In this document: positions 60,691 through 64,000 of the stretch, one piece after another
How positions within the stretch are numbered: the first letter of the stretch is position 1
Layout: each line of letters opens with the position of its first letter
Assembly: GCA_036345935.2 (NCBI GenBank)
Contig: JADWOT020000008.1
Location: 2,030,387-2,094,386, forward strand
Direction of reading: 5' to 3'
Length of the DNA: 64,000 nt
From: Taenia hydatigena
Lineage: Eukaryota; Platyhelminthes; Cestoda; Cyclophyllidea; Taeniidae
Notes under the pieces: generated by a model
The model's input: the letters and a program-made list of their open reading frames with translations, nothing else
The model's database searches: none
What the model was told of the DNA's origin: nothing
Position numbers and translations under genes: made by a program

Positions 60691-61599
60691 CCTTGGCAGG
60701 TAAGAATTTTATAACTTGCTCCCATCTACGCACTGCAAATGCTATTACCATATTTACCGCTAGAGTCTTGGACAGGCAAAGATAATCACAGCTCGCAAGG
60801 GCTTCAGTTTTGCTGTCTTAAAGGTGAAAAGGAGCGGCAGTCAATTAGTCTCAAATCAATGAGTGTGTTTATGGATTTGTGACCGAATAGTTGCATCATG
60901 AACAAAGATATTAATTTGATTGTAGAATTGACAGCCAGGAGGTTGTCTGTAATGTTATCGAAGTCACAATATCCACAAGCACTTCCTTGCCACCAGCACA
61001 CCATAAGTAATGAGGCTTTACGAAATTGGACTTACTCAAGTCGTATGGACTAAGGTGATAATGGAATAAATTCTTTAAAACCAGGAGACAGGGAAACGTA
61101 ATCGCGCTGGTAAGAGGTGTGCCATGGTCAGTTTGATCTTGCACAATTCTTCCTACTCTGCGAGCAAGTGTGAGCGCTGTTTTCTGTAAGACCTCATTGA
61201 TCTGAAGAGTTTTCGTTGTAGGCCTTCTATCCTATTAAAACGCTGTAAGCTTTGTAGATGACACTGAGGAGGTAAAGTTGACATTTTTCGTTGGTAAACC
61301 GAGCACATAGAAATACTTATGAGGAATCGATTTGCTTTTGCAACTAAGCACCTTGCAGGATGCTGCACTGCTATCATCCATAGCCTTGTGTTACTATAAA
61401 AGTTTAAAGAGTTGGTAAAGGCTTAGAAATTCTTATCTAGCGGTCGATGACCACCTTTTTAAATCCACTGTAGCCGAAAGCATGTTTGCTGTGAAATATG
61501 CCTACAAATGAGTGAACAAAATAAGAAAGAGCAAGTAGTGCACAAATGGATCTCGGAAAGCGAACAACCTGCGAAACTATAAAGTGACATGCAACATGA

Positions 61600-62830
61600 G
61601 TCTGAATTTTATATTTGCATTACCTTCGACTTTTTCGACTTTTGCATGTGGTACTAAGACCTGCGTGGACTCACCTCTAAAACGGTGGAAGAGAAAGAAG
61701 AGGGAGAAAAACGATGATGCCGGTTCGAGTAAGCTTCCATGTCTCTTCTAAAAGGCCTAACATCTACCTTAGTTCTTGCGTGCATGATCGCATTTGCTTC
61801 CTGTGGATAAGTATTTCAAAGTTGATAGCATAACGGTAAACGTGTCAACCACTAGATCTTTGTTTGACCGCAATCTGGTCATCGAAATCAAGATCTGCGT
61901 GTTATGTTGTACTGTCTCCCACACCCAACTTAAAACCCTCAAAGGCTTAAACTGAGCTGTAAAGCAGATGAAAATAAATTGCATTCAAATCGTTTGAACG
62001 TATTTGCCCCAAAAACAACTACCTGACGTTCCACATTGACTGGATAATAACATCCTCTACAGGCGCAGTTAAGCTGAATTAGTTCCACATAGAATATGGC
62101 CGCTAGACCTTGTATGACTTTAAGACAGTTTATTTTAGCAACTTCCAACTTCACACATAGCTCTCATGAGAATATCTTTAAAAGACAAAATGGCTGTCAC
62201 CAAAACATGTTATGAGGACCGCAAAACTGTTAGAACAGCAAAACACCAACATCACAGCCACTTCATGAAGGACAGCTAAGGCCAGTTCGCAGACGCTTCG
62301 TAGAGAAAGCTAATAACTTGCTTTGTCAAATCCACATATTTTTCATATCCTCGTCTTCACCACCCTGCTTTTGCCGCAACAAAGCAAAGGCTATCACTTG
62401 GACCGTTGTTTTGGGAGTCTGTTGCTAGATCGCTTTTTCATGTCACAAAACATTTGGCAGTGCTACAAGCGCCTCATTGCCAGAAACTTTCCTGCCGGCC
62501 CTCCCTGTTTTGTAGTGCTGACTTCGGGACCATACCTTAACTCAAGAGAAAAGTCAAAAGTGTGGCGGGTTTAAACAACCCAATCACAGACAATCAGGCG
62601 CTACGCATTAATAGCTGTCTATTCAACAAGTTTACATAACACCTTAATGCACAACCAACTCGAGTCCCAGTCAAGTTAAATGCGACGCGGAACCGAGTTA
62701 GATTACAATATTTCTTCACAAAACATGAGCTATGGACTTGGTGTGCTTCCAAAACAATCAATTTCAGCGACTCTCACCTTCATGCATAGCCTCCTACGAA
62801 TACACATTTTAAACGGCAGTGATTTATTTG
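61600..62830 (-). repeat. Inverted, decayed copies of family U exons
   Basis: On the minus strand 62385-62285 matches the charged tail (QKQGGEDEDMKN, then after a stop and frameshift KQVISFLYEASA). 62180-62105 and 62815-62740 are two more copies of the exon seen at 51.42-51.48 kb (ELCVKLEVAKINC and RRLCMKVRVAEIDCFG). 61630-61690 carries the TTTTAGAGGTGAGTCCACG block. Frames are broken. Together with the plus-strand units at 55-60.7 kb, this forms an inverted arrangement. Confidence 0.5.
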
Positions 62831-63544
62831 CTTGCTTATTATTTTGTTTTTGAGTCGAGTAGATGCAACAATGGGGTACCAGCCTTTTTATCTGTGCTCT
62901 CGGAGGCCAGATTCCCAAGTGCCTACGTGAACATCTGCAAGGGTTCTCCGTGTGGTCGAACGTTAGAATTGGGCCGTTAAAAACGGAGAAAACAGGCATT
63001 TTTTGTTCCCTCAGATGATAAAACCCACATAATACTGAATTCCTAAGTAGAGAAGCCAGCTCACGCCCAACAATCTGGCTTGGGGTGGCTTACTCGTGAT
63101 GACAAATAAATTAAAGCCGAACTGTTCGTGCTTAGGCGAAGCATTGAGGCAAGTAAGACACCTCAAGACTTTTAAGACGGAATACAAGGAGCGCAAAGCC
63201 GGCGCGCAGAGCAGCTGAGGATGAGAGGATCTACTAACACTACCTAGAGGTTTATTTCGCCGAAAAGTGCTTGACATCGCCCTTGCTGCTAAAGAGACCT
63301 CAACAAGGCCGCAAGTCCCAACTCTAAACACTAAAAACAAGCTCTTGTTAAAAATTTACACGCTGTCAGTGATTGGTAAGCCGCTATTGCAATCCTGTCA
63401 AAGCATTAGCCAATGGCGGTTCTCTGCATCATTCAATTAACCACACGTCATGGCAACTCGTCCTTGTATGATACGTATGAAACAGGGATGCTAGCTGCCT
63501 GTATTTTTCGTAAATGACCTGGAGATACGTTGACTCTTTACAAG

Positions 63545-63680
63545 GTCACGCCACACTCTTCATCTTCACCTATTATCACCTTCCTGCCTTCCTTCTTGCA
63601 ATCCAACTTTCTTTCTTCGTACCTTTATGCAGCCTTTTTATTCTTCCTTTCATGCTATTGGCTCTCCCACGCTTCATCTC
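63545..63680 (+). repeat. Pyrimidine-rich tract near the right end
   Basis: C/T-rich sequence with CTTC and TTCC runs makes two overlapping long open frames that look hydrophobic only because of the base bias. No splice-bounded exon is supported. Confidence 0.35.
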
Positions 63681-64000
63681 CATATCCATTTTCACAGCAA
63701 GTTGGGTTATTACTATCGGGATAGAGACTCAACGTGCTGGACATAGTGACAGCTTTGCTCTCATCATCGTAAACGCAAAAAGAGACCTGGCATAGTCACC
63801 ACTTCCCTCCTCTGGATAGTGACTAGCCATATCGCAGTTGCTGGTGAGATTGTAACCGTTCTAACAAGACCACTCTCCGTTCACATCAGAGCATTCACAA
63901 GCCAATTCCTTGTCAATCACTGATTTATCTCACATGCACAATAATCCCTTGAAAGAAATGCAGAATCAATGTCTGTTAATTCTGCCACCTACAAACCGCC

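Noticed and set aside
63514..63795. Hydrophobic membrane-protein-like frames at the right end
   Set aside because: The hydrophobic look comes from a pyrimidine-rich tract; frames on the same strand overlap and lack splice support.
1..64000. CRISPR arrays, bacterial operons, rRNA genes
   Set aside because: No regularly spaced identical repeats, ribosome-binding-site gene strings or rRNA-like blocks were seen; the gene structure is eukaryotic.

Overview
The window looks like nuclear DNA of an animal with spliced genes, most likely a flatworm and probably a tapeworm. The reading frames are short and broken. Where coding sequence can be recognised it sits in small exons bounded by GT..AG sites, separated by introns of hundreds of bases or, in one case, 47 bases. 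No operons, rRNA genes or CRISPR arrays are visible. The families recognised (SCP/TAPS venom-allergen-like proteins, C2H2 zinc finger, homeobox, Ser/Thr kinase) are metazoan; the lineage is inferred mainly from the style of the SCP/TAPS copies and the gene structure. All family calls come from motifs read by eye, without a database search.

Layout. (1) About 0.3-5.5 kb and 30.6-35.8 kb are two diverged copies, in direct orientation, of one segment of about 5.2 kb. On the minus strand each carries a multi-exon CAP-domain (SCP/TAPS, venom-allergen-like) gene: signal peptide plus CAP start, main CAP exon, CGHYTQ|MVW junction, Cys-rich C-terminal exon, and a further conserved exon. Splice sites are mostly conserved but both copies are broken, by different lesions. 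Copy 2 also holds a 321-base insertion flanked by a 9-base direct repeat, with a tiny-intron gene structure inside. (2) 5.5-26 kb is largely non-coding, with pyrimidine-rich tracts and tRNA-like (SINE-like) elements. (3) 26.3-27.3 kb holds a C2H2 zinc-finger gene on the plus strand, with one finger or finger part per exon and matching phase-1 introns. (4) 36-44.5 kb is mostly repeats, plus a 172-codon open exon (40.1-40.6 kb) resembling the ERCC1 central domain and a spliced-looking exon at 42.2 kb. (5) 44.5-63 kb is a dense graveyard: a homeobox pseudogene, a nearly full kinase-domain pseudogene, a second partial kinase copy on the other strand, and at least three direct and inverted copies of a multi-exon gene family I do not recognise.

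The window therefore reads mainly as decayed paralogs made by segmental, tandem and inverted duplication. The best candidates for still-working genes are the zinc-finger gene, the 40.1 kb exon and the 48.7-49.2 kb exon pair.
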